Of a stretch of DNA of 64,000 bases, positions 1-7,229 are shown piece by piece. The position numbers were made by a program, and so were the translations under genes. Numbering within the stretch: the first letter of the stretch is position 1; each line of letters opens with the position of its first letter. The stretch lies in the NCBI RefSeq assembly GCF_025717045.1, contig NZ_JAOVZN010000006.1, forward strand, positions 1,277,540 to 1,341,539, given 5' to 3'. This DNA is from Flavobacterium sp. SH_e. GTDB taxonomy: Bacteria > Bacteroidota > Bacteroidia > Flavobacteriales > Flavobacteriaceae. The notes under the pieces were generated by a model. It ran no database searches. It was given only the letters and a program-made list of their open reading frames with translations, and was not told the DNA's origin.

Positions 1-548
1 ACGGTCTTCGCTTGAGCGGTAATTATAATTTTGATAAAGGATTTACAAATGCTGTTTTGTATTATGCAAAATCGGTTGTAGTTACGCCAAGTGTTTATGC
101 TTCTTACGATTATGGAGAAGTGCTTTCGATTGCACCATCTTATAGTTTGTCATATAATGAAACTAGATATGAAAATTATTCGAGAGACGCGACTTCAAAC
201 GTGATTCACAGAATTAATTTGCAAACAACATCTTATTGGCCAGCCAATTTAATTTTTGGAAATGATTTTGGATACACTTATAATTCAAATATTTCAGGTG
301 ATTTTAAAAAGGATTTTTTCCTTTGGAACACGAGTTTGTCTTACGGATTTTTGGATAAAAAATTATATGCAAAGGTTAAGGTTTATGATGTTTTAAATCA
401 GAATCAAAGTGCTACAAGAACCATTTCGGCAACATCGATTAGAGATGAAGAAAATACGGTTTTAAAACGTTATGTAATGTTTTCTTTAGCCTATAAAATT
501 GGAAACTTTGCAGAAAGTAAAAAAGGAAAGAGACAAAGAGGATCTTGA
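1..548 (+). CDS. Outer-membrane beta-barrel protein, C-terminal part (5' truncated by window)
   Basis: The frame is open from the window edge to the stop at 548, so the true start lies upstream. The roughly 180 visible residues are alternating aromatic and polar strands with short turns, ending in strands such as KRYVMFSLAYKIG, followed by a basic tail. This is the pattern of the last barrel strands of Bacteroidota outer-membrane beta-barrel / TonB-receptor-like proteins (for example the OMP_b-brl_3 family). Function and ligand cannot be read from this part. The TTG at 12 that opens the visible frame is not a credible start, because in-frame sense codons precede it. A bidirectional terminator follows at about 596-635. 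Confidence 0.75.
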   Translation, partial: GLRLSGNYNFDKGFTNAVLYYAKSVVVTPSVYASYDYGEVLSIAPSYSLSYNETRYENYSRDATSNVIHRINLQTTSYWPANLIFGNDFGYTYNSNISGDFKKDFFLWNTSLSYGFLDKKLYAKVKVYDVLNQNQSATRTISATSIRDEENTVLKRYVMFSLAYKIGNFAESKKGKRQRGS

Positions 549-595
549 TTTTTTTGAGGGGCAAAGATTCAGAGGAACAAAGGTTTAAAGATTGC

Positions 596-635
596 AAAAA
601 ATGCCTGTCAAATTTGATTTGACAGGCATTTTTTG
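596..635. terminator. Bidirectional intrinsic terminator
   Basis: The arms ATGCCTGTCA (601-610) and TGACAGGCAT (620-629) form a 10-bp stem, with A-rich sequence before and a T-run after. It lies between the convergent barrel gene and the DUF2490 gene and can serve both. Confidence 0.8.
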
Positions 636-648
636 TATAACTCATAAC

Positions 649-1392
649 TCATAACTTTTTACGATTAATTCTATGATAAACCGTAAACCTAATAATATCA
701 CGATTATAGAAATCTACACCGCTGGCACGTCTTTGAAAGTTTTTTAAGTATCCCAATTCTAAACCAAGATTTGGTGTGAAATGATAACGCAATGCAGCAT
801 AAAATCGGTTTTGATCGAAAGTATTTCTGCGATTATCTTTTCCGAAATTGAATAAAATTTCATCAGAGATAGTTCCTTTTATACTTCTGCCTTCTTTTTC
901 CCAAAGCGTAAACATGGATTGTAAGCGGTACCTAAATCTGAAAGCATAGGAGAACTCGTCCAATAATCCGTTTTTATCTGCTTTTTGTATGGATCGTTCC
1001 TCTAGCTGAAAACGGTTATGAAAAGTAATTTTCGCAATATCATTAATCAAGGTCGCATCTTGCTGAGCGCGATATTCAGGAACCGAATAATCAGGATCAA
1101 CATACGGATTTTGAGTGTTCACACTAAAAAAAGCAAATCCGGCACCTAAATCTATTGTTTTATTTGCTCTATAACGAGCTTGAGATCTAATGACAAAAAG
1201 ATTTTCATGAATGGGATTTACAAAACTTCGATTGTCAAATTCAGAATGAAGAGCCCATTTTTCAGATAACGGAAAAATATTATAGTATCGAATCCAGGTT
1301 AAAGTTTGCTGGTCGATATTTCTTTGATTTTGCGCTGTAATTAGCTGGCAAGCAAAGATTATAATAAAAAGAAATCTAAAAGATCTGTTCAA
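649..1392 (-). CDS. DUF2490 domain-containing protein
   Basis: 247 residues. The N-terminal hydrophobic signal sequence (about residues 1-20, ending near TAQNQ) points to export. The rest is rich in aromatic, alternating strands (WIRYYNIFPLSEKWALHSE, and a C-terminal IIRFTVYHRINRKKL), typical of the DUF2490 family of small outer-membrane barrel proteins in Bacteroidota. No biochemical role is established for the family. It is a single gene, convergent with the upstream barrel gene and separated by 150 bp from the TonB receptor, whose transcription terminates at 1481-1516. Confidence 0.75.
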   Translation of the reverse strand: MNRSFRFLFIIIFACQLITAQNQRNIDQQTLTWIRYYNIFPLSEKWALHSEFDNRSFVNPIHENLFVIRSQARYRANKTIDLGAGFAFFSVNTQNPYVDPDYSVPEYRAQQDATLINDIAKITFHNRFQLEERSIQKADKNGLLDEFSYAFRFRYRLQSMFTLWEKEGRSIKGTISDEILFNFGKDNRRNTFDQNRFYAALRYHFTPNLGLELGYLKNFQRRASGVDFYNRDIIRFTVYHRINRKKL

Positions 1393-1480
1393 AAGTTATA
1401 AATTCAGGCTGCGAATTTATACAATTGATCTCATTTCTATTTATTTTAAAATCTGTTTTATAATTTTTTTTGTGAAAATA

Positions 1481-1516
1481 AAAACGAGACACATTCTAAA
1501 ATGCATCTCGTTTTTA
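1481..1516 (-). terminator. Terminator of the TonB receptor gene
   Basis: On the minus strand, ACGAGATGCATT and AATGTGTCTCGT form a 12-bp imperfect stem (two central mismatches), followed by a T-run. It lies 27 bp past the receptor stop codon. Confidence 0.75.
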
Positions 1517-1542
1517 ATACTAAAACTAACTAACCTAACCGC

Positions 1543-4104
1543 TTACAGTGAATACTTAAAAGTAACTCCGTAAGTTCTTTGATCACCAAGAACTCCAGCA
1601 TATTGTCCTGTGTTACCACTTGCAGGCAATAATTGCTCATAGTAATCTTTATTGAAAAGGTTTCTTCCCCAAATTTGAATAGATAAACCTTGCGAAGCAC
1701 GGAAACCTAAACGAGCATTAAAGATTGCATAACCTTGAACTACTAAATATTTTGAAGCCGAAGGGCTTGAAGAAAATTCAGAACGTGCATAACCATCAGC
1801 AGCGAAGAAAATTTTTCCAGCATTACCAAAGAATCTTGCCTGATCAGAAAGCTCACCTCCAAGAGATCCAGCCCATCTTGAAGCACCTGGTAAATCAGTT
1901 CCAGAAACATCTTTATAAGCCACCTGAACCCCATCAACAGTAAGTCCTGTTTCTTCTAATGGAAGTGGTGCATTTGTAAATTTCACATATTTACCATCAG
2001 TATAAGTTGCAGCACCATTTATTGTTACATGTGAATTGATAACAAAGCTCGCATCCAATTCGGCACCTCTTACACGTACTTTATCAGCATTTGCAAGATA
2101 ACCACGGTTTACACCTAATTCAGCTGCCTGAACGTTAGTTTGAAAATCTTTGATATCAGTATTAAATAGTGTTAAATTTAAAATTGAATTTTTAAATGGA
2201 GATGTTTTTACACCAACTTCGTAATGATATACTTTTTCTGGTTTAACCACTGCAAGTTCAGTCATTGGCTGTCCTGATGAATTTGTTGGAAGTCCAGCTA
2301 CGTTAACTCCAACTGGTTTGTAACTTTTAGCAAATGTTGCATAAGCATTGATTTTGTCTGATGCTTTGTAAGTAAGTGTTAAGTTTCCAGAAAAATCTGT
2401 GTTATCAGTATCTGAATCAAATGCTTGATCAGAGTAAACCGATTTTTTCAAAGCCAATAGGGCAGGATCTGTAGTCTGAAGAACTCCGTAAGTTTTACGA
2501 GAGTAGCTTGCATCTTTCTTATCAAAATTATATCTTAAACCTGGTAAAATATGGAATCTGTTTGTAATTGCCCAATCAAGTTGTCCAAATACTGCCGCAC
2601 TCGAAGCTCTAATTCTTGCATCAGTATGAATTCCGTACCCTTCAAAAAGTCCAGGAGTTGCCCATAATGAACTTGTTGAACTTTGAGAGAATCTCCATTG
2701 CGCATCTCCAGATTCTTCAGTTCCGTTTGTTTGAGAAGTTTGGTCTATAAAGAATACTCCTCCAACACCACTAATTTTTGAAGTTAATTGTCCTGCATAA
2801 CGAACTTCTTGCGTAATTTGAGTTTGTCTTGTTGGGTTTTGAGATTTAGCTAAAACTTGTAATCCTGTAAAATCTCTATCATTTGATGGATCCCAATTCC
2901 AGAAACGCCATGCTGTTGTAGAAGTAAGTGTTCCGCCTCCAATTTTTGTATCAACATTTAATGAAACCCCTCCTAAATCTTGTCCAGAACGCCAAGGAGT
3001 ATCATGATCAATTTTACGATCAAAAGCATTTAAACTTGGCAATTGATAATTTAAATCGGCAATAATAGCATCAAACTGACGGTATGCAGCCCTTTTAGTA
3101 GGGGCAACACCAGCAACAACCTGCGCATATCCGTCAGGACGCTGTGTTGTAAGATCACCTGCAAAAGTGACGTTTGTATTTTCGGTAGGAGTCCATAATA
3201 ATTGTCCTCTAAAACCTTGATTGTTTAAAGTATTTGTCGGTCTTCCTGTAGCAACGTTATCAATTAAACCATCACGCTGCGTTCCAGAAAAAGACAAACG
3301 ACCTGCCACTTTTTTTCCTAATGCTCCTGTAATAGAAGCTTTAGCTTGTAAAAAGGCATAATTTCCGTAGCTAAGTTCAAAATCGGCACCTGTTGTGAAA
3401 CTTGGTTTACGAGAAGTAATGTTAAAAGCTCCAGAAGTTGTGTTTTTTCCAAACAAAGAACCTTGTGGGCCACGTAGAACCTCGATTTGTTCTACATCGA
3501 TAAAATCTAAAGTAGTTGCTGCTGGACGTGCATAGTAAACACCGTCAACATAGAAACCAACTCCAGGATCTATTCCATCATTTGTAAGTCCGAATGGTGA
3601 ACCTAAACTTCTAATATTGATTCCTGTATTTCTTGGGTTAGAAGAATATAATTGTACAGATGGAACCAATTCTTTAATACGGTTTACGTTAAATGCTCCA
3701 GCTGCTTCTGCTTGTTTTCCTGTAACGACAGAAACTGCAATTGGCACATCTTGTACTTTTTCGATTCTTCTTCTTGAAGAAACTACTACTTCAACAAGTT
3801 TATTCTCTTCGCGTAAAGTTATTAATATTGGAGAAGCTGGAATTGAAGTAATTTCAAGTTCAGCGGTATTATAACCAATGTATTGAACTAAAAGTGTAAG
3901 AGGTAATTTTCCTTGAGACTCTATAGAAAAGCGTCCTTCAGAATTTGTAATTGTACTAAAAGTTGTTCCTTTAATTACCACGTTAGCTGCTTCTAAAGGA
4001 ATATTTTGATCAGTTGTTACAACTCCTTCAATGTTTTGTGCGAATGAGATTGAGAATGTTAAAACTGCAAGTATTGTAAGTATATTTTTTATAGATGTTT
4101 TCAT
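1543..4104 (-). CDS. TonB-dependent receptor with carboxypeptidase-like regulatory domain
   Basis: 853 residues. Signal peptide about 1-22 (ends SISFAQ); CarboxypepD_reg-like domain about 23-100; plug about 110-230, including VEQIEVLRGPQGSLFGKNTT; 22-strand-type barrel to the C terminus. Such receptors carry a substrate across the outer membrane using TonB/ExbBD energy. The substrate cannot be read from the sequence: no SusD partner or siderophore gene is adjacent. Context is the clue. Immediately upstream lie a 36-codon ORF ending in Met-Met-Cys-Met-Cys-Trp (4154-4264) and an Rrf2-family regulator (4356-4769). That suggests a sulfur-source or cysteine-related import role, which is an inference. 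The start ATG at 4104 begins a clean signal peptide. Confidence 0.9.
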   Translation of the reverse strand: MKTSIKNILTILAVLTFSISFAQNIEGVVTTDQNIPLEAANVVIKGTTFSTITNSEGRFSIESQGKLPLTLLVQYIGYNTAELEITSIPASPILITLREENKLVEVVVSSRRRIEKVQDVPIAVSVVTGKQAEAAGAFNVNRIKELVPSVQLYSSNPRNTGINIRSLGSPFGLTNDGIDPGVGFYVDGVYYARPAATTLDFIDVEQIEVLRGPQGSLFGKNTTSGAFNITSRKPSFTTGADFELSYGNYAFLQAKASITGALGKKVAGRLSFSGTQRDGLIDNVATGRPTNTLNNQGFRGQLLWTPTENTNVTFAGDLTTQRPDGYAQVVAGVAPTKRAAYRQFDAIIADLNYQLPSLNAFDRKIDHDTPWRSGQDLGGVSLNVDTKIGGGTLTSTTAWRFWNWDPSNDRDFTGLQVLAKSQNPTRQTQITQEVRYAGQLTSKISGVGGVFFIDQTSQTNGTEESGDAQWRFSQSSTSSLWATPGLFEGYGIHTDARIRASSAAVFGQLDWAITNRFHILPGLRYNFDKKDASYSRKTYGVLQTTDPALLALKKSVYSDQAFDSDTDNTDFSGNLTLTYKASDKINAYATFAKSYKPVGVNVAGLPTNSSGQPMTELAVVKPEKVYHYEVGVKTSPFKNSILNLTLFNTDIKDFQTNVQAAELGVNRGYLANADKVRVRGAELDASFVINSHVTINGAATYTDGKYVKFTNAPLPLEETGLTVDGVQVAYKDVSGTDLPGASRWAGSLGGELSDQARFFGNAGKIFFAADGYARSEFSSSPSASKYLVVQGYAIFNARLGFRASQGLSIQIWGRNLFNKDYYEQLLPASGNTGQYAGVLGDQRTYGVTFKYSL

Positions 4105-4153
4105 TTCTTATATTAAGTATATGTGATTAGTAGAATTTAAAATTAATTTTTTT

Positions 4154-4264
4154 TTACCAACACATACACATCATAGATGAAACAGTATTCACAGTTGTGA
4201 AATTATAATTATGTTTTTTTTGCAAAAGATTTTGTCCACCTGATTTACTAGAATGTACTTTCAT
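4154..4264 (-). CDS. Putative sulfur-amino-acid leader peptide (36 aa) upstream of the TonB receptor
   Basis: A short ORF, ATG at 4264, TAA at 4154-4156. It begins MKVHSSKSGGQNLLQKK and ends SSMMCMCW before the stop: five consecutive sulfur-containing residues (MMCMC) and then Trp. An in-frame TAA lies 6 nt before the ATG, so this ATG is the only standard start for the full ORF. The stop lies 49 nt before the receptor ATG. A match to the Bacteroidota -7 element (4304-4311) lies 40 nt upstream. I do not recognise a named family. The composition fits a leader whose translation monitors charged Cys or Met tRNA, by analogy with amino-acid attenuators and the cysteine-rich upstream ORFs reported in other bacteria. 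Regulation and translation are both inferred. Confidence 0.6.
   Translation of the reverse strand: MKVHSSKSGGQNLLQKKHNYNFTTVNTVSSMMCMCW
4242..4252 (-). promoter_or_regulatory. 11-bp repeat, copy 2 (candidate Rrf2 operator)
   Basis: On the minus strand this reads TCTAGTAAATC, identical to the copy at 4328-4338. It lies within codons 4-8 of the leader ORF, about 45-55 nt after the predicted transcription start. Its role as a binding site is inferred from the repetition and from the adjacent regulator gene. Confidence 0.35.
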
Positions 4265-4303
4265 GAGTTAAAATTTTGTAAATGATTAGTTAATTATTTT
4301 TGG

Positions 4304-4311
4304 CAAATATA
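4304..4311 (-). promoter_or_regulatory. Promoter -7 element for the leader/TonB receptor unit
   Basis: Minus-strand TATATTTG matches the Bacteroidota -7 consensus TAnnTTTG exactly. There is no TTTG at the expected -33 position; the 11-bp repeat at 4328-4338 occupies that place. This would fit a regulated promoter. Confidence 0.5.
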
Positions 4312-4327
4312 TATAATTAATTCTATC

Positions 4328-4338
4328 GATTTACTAGA
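4328..4338 (-). promoter_or_regulatory. 11-bp repeat, copy 1, over the -33 region (candidate Rrf2 operator)
   Basis: Minus-strand TCTAGTAAATC, followed by GATAGAATT. The same 11 bases recur at 4242-4252. Its place just upstream of the -7 element is where a repressor or activator would act. Confidence 0.35.
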
Positions 4339-4355
4339 CTTTAGAAAATATTTTT

Positions 4356-4769
4356 TTATTTTTTTACCAATGAGGCGATTGTGATGCCTTCCATAGCCTT
4401 CAAAGTTTTATCTCTAATAAGCATCAAACCGTGACGCAGACTGCATTCAGACTCGGTTTTGCAATCAGAGCAAGGCTCGTAAAAATTTAAAGAAGCGCAT
4501 GGCAAAAGTGCAATTGCACCGTCAAATAATCGGTGAATTTCTGCCAAAGTAATGTCATTTTTGGATTTAATTAGATAGTATCCGCCAAATTTTCCCTGCT
4601 TACTGCTCACAAAACGACCACGTTTTAGATCTAATAAAATCTGTTCCAAAAACTTTTTTGGAATATTCGCGCCATCAGCAATTTCTACGGTTCTAGAAAT
4701 GTGATTTTCGTCCTGTTCTGCTAAATAAAGTAAGGCCTTAAGGGCGTATTTTGCTTTATGTGATAACAT
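4356..4769 (-). CDS. Rrf2 family transcriptional regulator
   Basis: 137 residues, the usual Rrf2 length. N-terminal winged helix-turn-helix (about 1-65), beginning MLSHKAKYALKALLYLAEQ and including IPKKFLEQILLDLKR and the wing GKFGGYYL. Four cysteines, C91, C100, C103 and C109, lie where IscR-type members hold a 2Fe-2S cluster, so cluster or metal sensing is possible; the C-x8-C-x2-C-x5-C spacing differs from IscR. Known Rrf2 roles include Fe-S (IscR), NO (NsrR) and cysteine metabolism (CymR). It lies 91 nt before the leader ORF and is co-directional with the TonB receptor, the likely target. Two copies of an 11-bp repeat in the receptor's upstream region are candidate operators. Confidence 0.88.
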   Translation of the reverse strand: MLSHKAKYALKALLYLAEQDENHISRTVEIADGANIPKKFLEQILLDLKRGRFVSSKQGKFGGYYLIKSKNDITLAEIHRLFDGAIALLPCASLNFYEPCSDCKTESECSLRHGLMLIRDKTLKAMEGITIASLVKK

Positions 4770-4862
4770 CTATTAATAAATTGTAAAATGTAAATGTATG
4801 ATTTTTTAAGATTGAAACCTAAACCTGAAACCTCAAACAATGAAAATTAGAACCAGAATAAA

Positions 4863-5693
4863 TTACCAGCTTCCTCCAGAGCCACCTCCAGAGAATCCGC
4901 CGCCGCCAAAGCCACCGCCAAAACCGCCGCCTCCGCCAAAACCACCGCCAGATGATCCGCCGCCAAAGCCTCCAAATCCGCCACTACTTCTTCCAAGATT
5001 ACTCAAAATAATAGCGTCAAGCAAGCTAGGGCCACCACCGCCATTGTTGCCAGAATTTCCTCCACCGCCTCTTTTATTTCGAGAGAGTAAGATTAAAACA
5101 ATTACAACAATTACGATAAAAGGCAGAAAAGGAAAGTCTTGTCCTTTTGATTGTTTACGTTCGCCTTTATATTTTCCTTTAAAAACATCAAAAAGCGCAT
5201 CAGCTCCTTTGTCAAGACCGTTATAATAACTCCCTTTTTTAAATTCTGGAATAATAATGTTTCGAGTAATTTCTCCGCCAATACCTGCAGTTAATCGGTC
5301 TTCAAGTCCGTAACCTGGCGAAATCCAAATTCTTCTTTCGGCTTTAGCCAATAGAATTAAAACGCCATTATCTTCCTTTGCTTGTCCGATTCCCCATTCT
5401 TGAGCCCATTTTGGCGTAAGAATACCAATGTCTTCACCTTTTAAGCTTTCAATGGTAATTACTACAATTTGTGTAGATGTAGAATCTGAATAGCGAATTA
5501 GCTTTTCTTCTAATTGCGTTTTTTCTGTAGAACTTAAAATATTAGCGTAATCGTAAACTGAAGTTTGAAAATCTGGTTTTTTGGGAATATCAAACTGAGC
5601 AAAAATGCTATTGCTGATAAATAATGCGATAAACAAAAGAGTAATCTGAAAAATTCTATTGAAATTTGAGATTTTATTTTTGGAATTTTTCAT
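4863..5693 (-). CDS. TPM domain protein with glycine-rich tail (YgcG-like)
   Basis: 276 residues. Signal peptide about 1-32 (ends SIFAQ); TPM (TPM_phosphatase) domain about 40-165, including DYANILSSTEKTQLEEKL and the IWISPGYGLEDRLT region; one transmembrane helix about 185-203; then a Gly/Ser-rich tail of about 70 residues ending GGSW. The layout is that of YgcG-type proteins: an exported TPM domain anchored by one helix with a disordered glycine tail. Work on the plant TPM protein TLP18.3 suggested phosphatase activity; the bacterial role is uncertain. It lies 3 bp after the second TPM gene and in line with lemA, a common LemA-TPM association. Confidence 0.88.
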   Translation of the reverse strand: MKNSKNKISNFNRIFQITLLFIALFISNSIFAQFDIPKKPDFQTSVYDYANILSSTEKTQLEEKLIRYSDSTSTQIVVITIESLKGEDIGILTPKWAQEWGIGQAKEDNGVLILLAKAERRIWISPGYGLEDRLTAGIGGEITRNIIIPEFKKGSYYNGLDKGADALFDVFKGKYKGERKQSKGQDFPFLPFIVIVVIVLILLSRNKRGGGGNSGNNGGGGPSLLDAIILSNLGRSSGGFGGFGGGSSGGGFGGGGGFGGGFGGGGFSGGGSGGSW

Positions 5694-5696
5694 TAT

Positions 5697-6134
5697 TTAT
5701 CCTTTTGAGATTTCGTTAGATAATTCGTTTACATCATCTTCTTGAGAAGGGAAATATTTTTTAAGCTGTTCTCCAGCATTTAAAATACCGTCAACAATTC
5801 CTTGTTTAAAATTTCCAGCTTTAAAATGATTGGTCATAATATCTTTGGTACAGTCCCAAAAATCATTGGCAACCAAATCATTAATTCCTTTGTCTCCACA
5901 GATTACAAAATTTTTGTCTTCAACTGCAAAATAGAGTAATACGCCATTTTTCAGTTTAGTTTCATCCATTCGCAATTCATGAAAAACTTCTAAAGCCCTA
6001 TCAAAATGGACTTTAGAAGTTGTTTTTTCTATATGTACTCTAATTTCGCCAGAAGTATTATTTTCGGCCATGCGAATAGCTTCAACAATTTCTTGCTCTT
6101 CTTCTTTGGTTAAAAAATCTTCTACTTTTGACAT
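5697..6134 (-). CDS. TPM domain-containing protein
   Basis: 145 residues, essentially one TPM domain (about 1-125, including EAIRMAENNTSGEIRVHIE and NGVLLYFAVEDKNFVICGDKGI) and a short acidic tail. No signal peptide or membrane segment is visible, so it may be cytoplasmic, unlike its neighbour. Its stop is 3 bp before the start of the glycine-rich TPM gene, so the two are probably cotranscribed and perhaps translationally coupled. Members of this pair occur next to lemA in many Bacteroidota; their joint function is not settled. Confidence 0.85.
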   Translation of the reverse strand: MSKVEDFLTKEEEQEIVEAIRMAENNTSGEIRVHIEKTTSKVHFDRALEVFHELRMDETKLKNGVLLYFAVEDKNFVICGDKGINDLVANDFWDCTKDIMTNHFKAGNFKQGIVDGILNAGEQLKKYFPSQEDDVNELSNEISKG

Positions 6135-6144
6135 GGAAATTATT

Positions 6145-6202
6145 TTAGAGTTTAGCTTTTAGCTTTTAGATTGCAGATAAATCTGAAATCTAAAAATCGT
6201 TA
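6145..6202. repeat. Short-period intergenic repeat (TTTAG/CTAAA units)
   Basis: TTTAGCTTTTAGCTTTTAGATT is followed by the opposite-orientation AAATCTGAAATCTAAAAATC, between the TPM gene and lemA. The same word (TCTAAAATC) recurs at 15121-15140, 38655-38685, 42243-42275 and 59041-59065. Confidence 0.6.
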
Positions 6203-6220
6203 ATCAAAAATATTAAATCT

Positions 6221-6805
6221 TTAGAATTTTACTTCAACAGGTTTATCTGCTCCAGTAGATGCTTCAAAGTATGGTTTTTCTTTGTATTCGCTCAAGAACC
6301 AGTTGTTTGGAATCTTTAAGATATATCCGTTGTAAACTTGTACAGCTTCATTAAAACGAGTTCTAGCAGTTAAAATTTGATTTTCAGTACTTGCTAATTC
6401 GTCTTGTAATTTTAAGAAATTCTCGTTCGCTTTCAAAGTTGGATATTGTTCAACAGAAACCAATAATCTTGATAATGATGAACTCACACCGCTTTGAGCT
6501 TGGTTAAATGCTGCTAATTGTTCAGGAGTTACATTACTTGGATCAATTGTTACCGAAGTAGCTTTTGCACGAGCTTCGATTACTGCTGTTAAAGTTCCTT
6601 TTTCAAAGTCAGCAGCACCTTTTACAGTGTTTACTAAATTCCCGATAAGATCATTACGTCTTTGGTAAGCCGTTTGAACATTTCCCCATTCTTTATTTAC
6701 AGCTTGACTGTGTTGTAAAGCAGTATTTTTAATACCAATCGACCAAAATGCGATAATAGCAATAAGTGCTACAATAATTCCTACAGGGATTAACCACTTT
6801 TTCAT
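6221..6805 (-). CDS. lemA: LemA family protein
   Basis: 194 residues, the usual length. One N-terminal transmembrane helix (about 5-25), then an all-helical LemA domain with the family pattern NVQTAYQRRNDLIGNLVNTVKG and a C-terminal NGYILKIPNNWFLSEYKEKPYFEA. The topology puts the N terminus inside and the helical bundle outside the inner membrane. The family's function is unclear; LemA genes often sit next to TPM-domain genes, as here. It lies downstream of the MerR gene (34-bp gap), so it may be part of one minus-strand operon with the M23 peptidase, MerR and both TPM genes. Confidence 0.92.
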   Translation of the reverse strand: MKKWLIPVGIIVALIAIIAFWSIGIKNTALQHSQAVNKEWGNVQTAYQRRNDLIGNLVNTVKGAADFEKGTLTAVIEARAKATSVTIDPSNVTPEQLAAFNQAQSGVSSSLSRLLVSVEQYPTLKANENFLKLQDELASTENQILTARTRFNEAVQVYNGYILKIPNNWFLSEYKEKPYFEASTGADKPVEVKF

Positions 6806-6839
6806 ATTTGTTTTGATTTAAGTTTATTTCTATTTTTAA

Positions 6840-7172
6840 TTACAATTCGTTTTTGATGTCGTTCAATTGCGTTTTTATGGATTCTAATTTACGTATTATT
6901 TCGAATTTATCTAACGTTTTCTTCTGACCTTCTTTTAAGTGTGTTTTCGCACCTTCAAGAGTAAATCCTCTTTCTTTTACTAAATGGTAAATTAGCTGAA
7001 GGTTTGTAATATCCTCAGGCGTGAACATTCTATTTCCCTTTGCATTTTTTTTAGGTTTCAGAATATCAAATTCGCTGTCCCAAAATCGTATCAAAGAGGC
7101 ATTGACATTAAAAGCTTTGGCTACTTCGCCAATACTGTAATATCTTTTGTCTTTAGAAAGTTCAATATGCAT
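6840..7172 (-). CDS. MerR family transcriptional regulator
   Basis: 110 residues. N-terminal MerR winged helix about 10-80 (YYSIGEVAKAFNVNASLIRFW, then the FTPEDITNLQLIYHLVKERG region), followed by a short coiled-coil tail. There is no effector-binding domain and no cysteine, so it is not a metal-sensing MerR; it resembles the short MerR-like regulators common in Flavobacteriia. It lies between the M23 peptidase gene (57 bp) and lemA (34 bp) on the same strand. Its targets are unknown; autoregulation of this cluster is only a guess. Confidence 0.87.
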   Translation of the reverse strand: MHIELSKDKRYYSIGEVAKAFNVNASLIRFWDSEFDILKPKKNAKGNRMFTPEDITNLQLIYHLVKERGFTLEGAKTHLKEGQKKTLDKFEIIRKLESIKTQLNDIKNEL

Positions 7173-7229
7173 GGTTCGTTTTTTTCTATTTTATTTCAAA
7201 AATACTATTTTTTCGGAATATTAATCTTA

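Noticed and set aside
4840..5226. Long proline-rich open frame on the + strand
   Set aside because: It is the antisense of the glycine-rich tail of the TPM protein; Gly codons read backwards give Pro. No start signal or family match.
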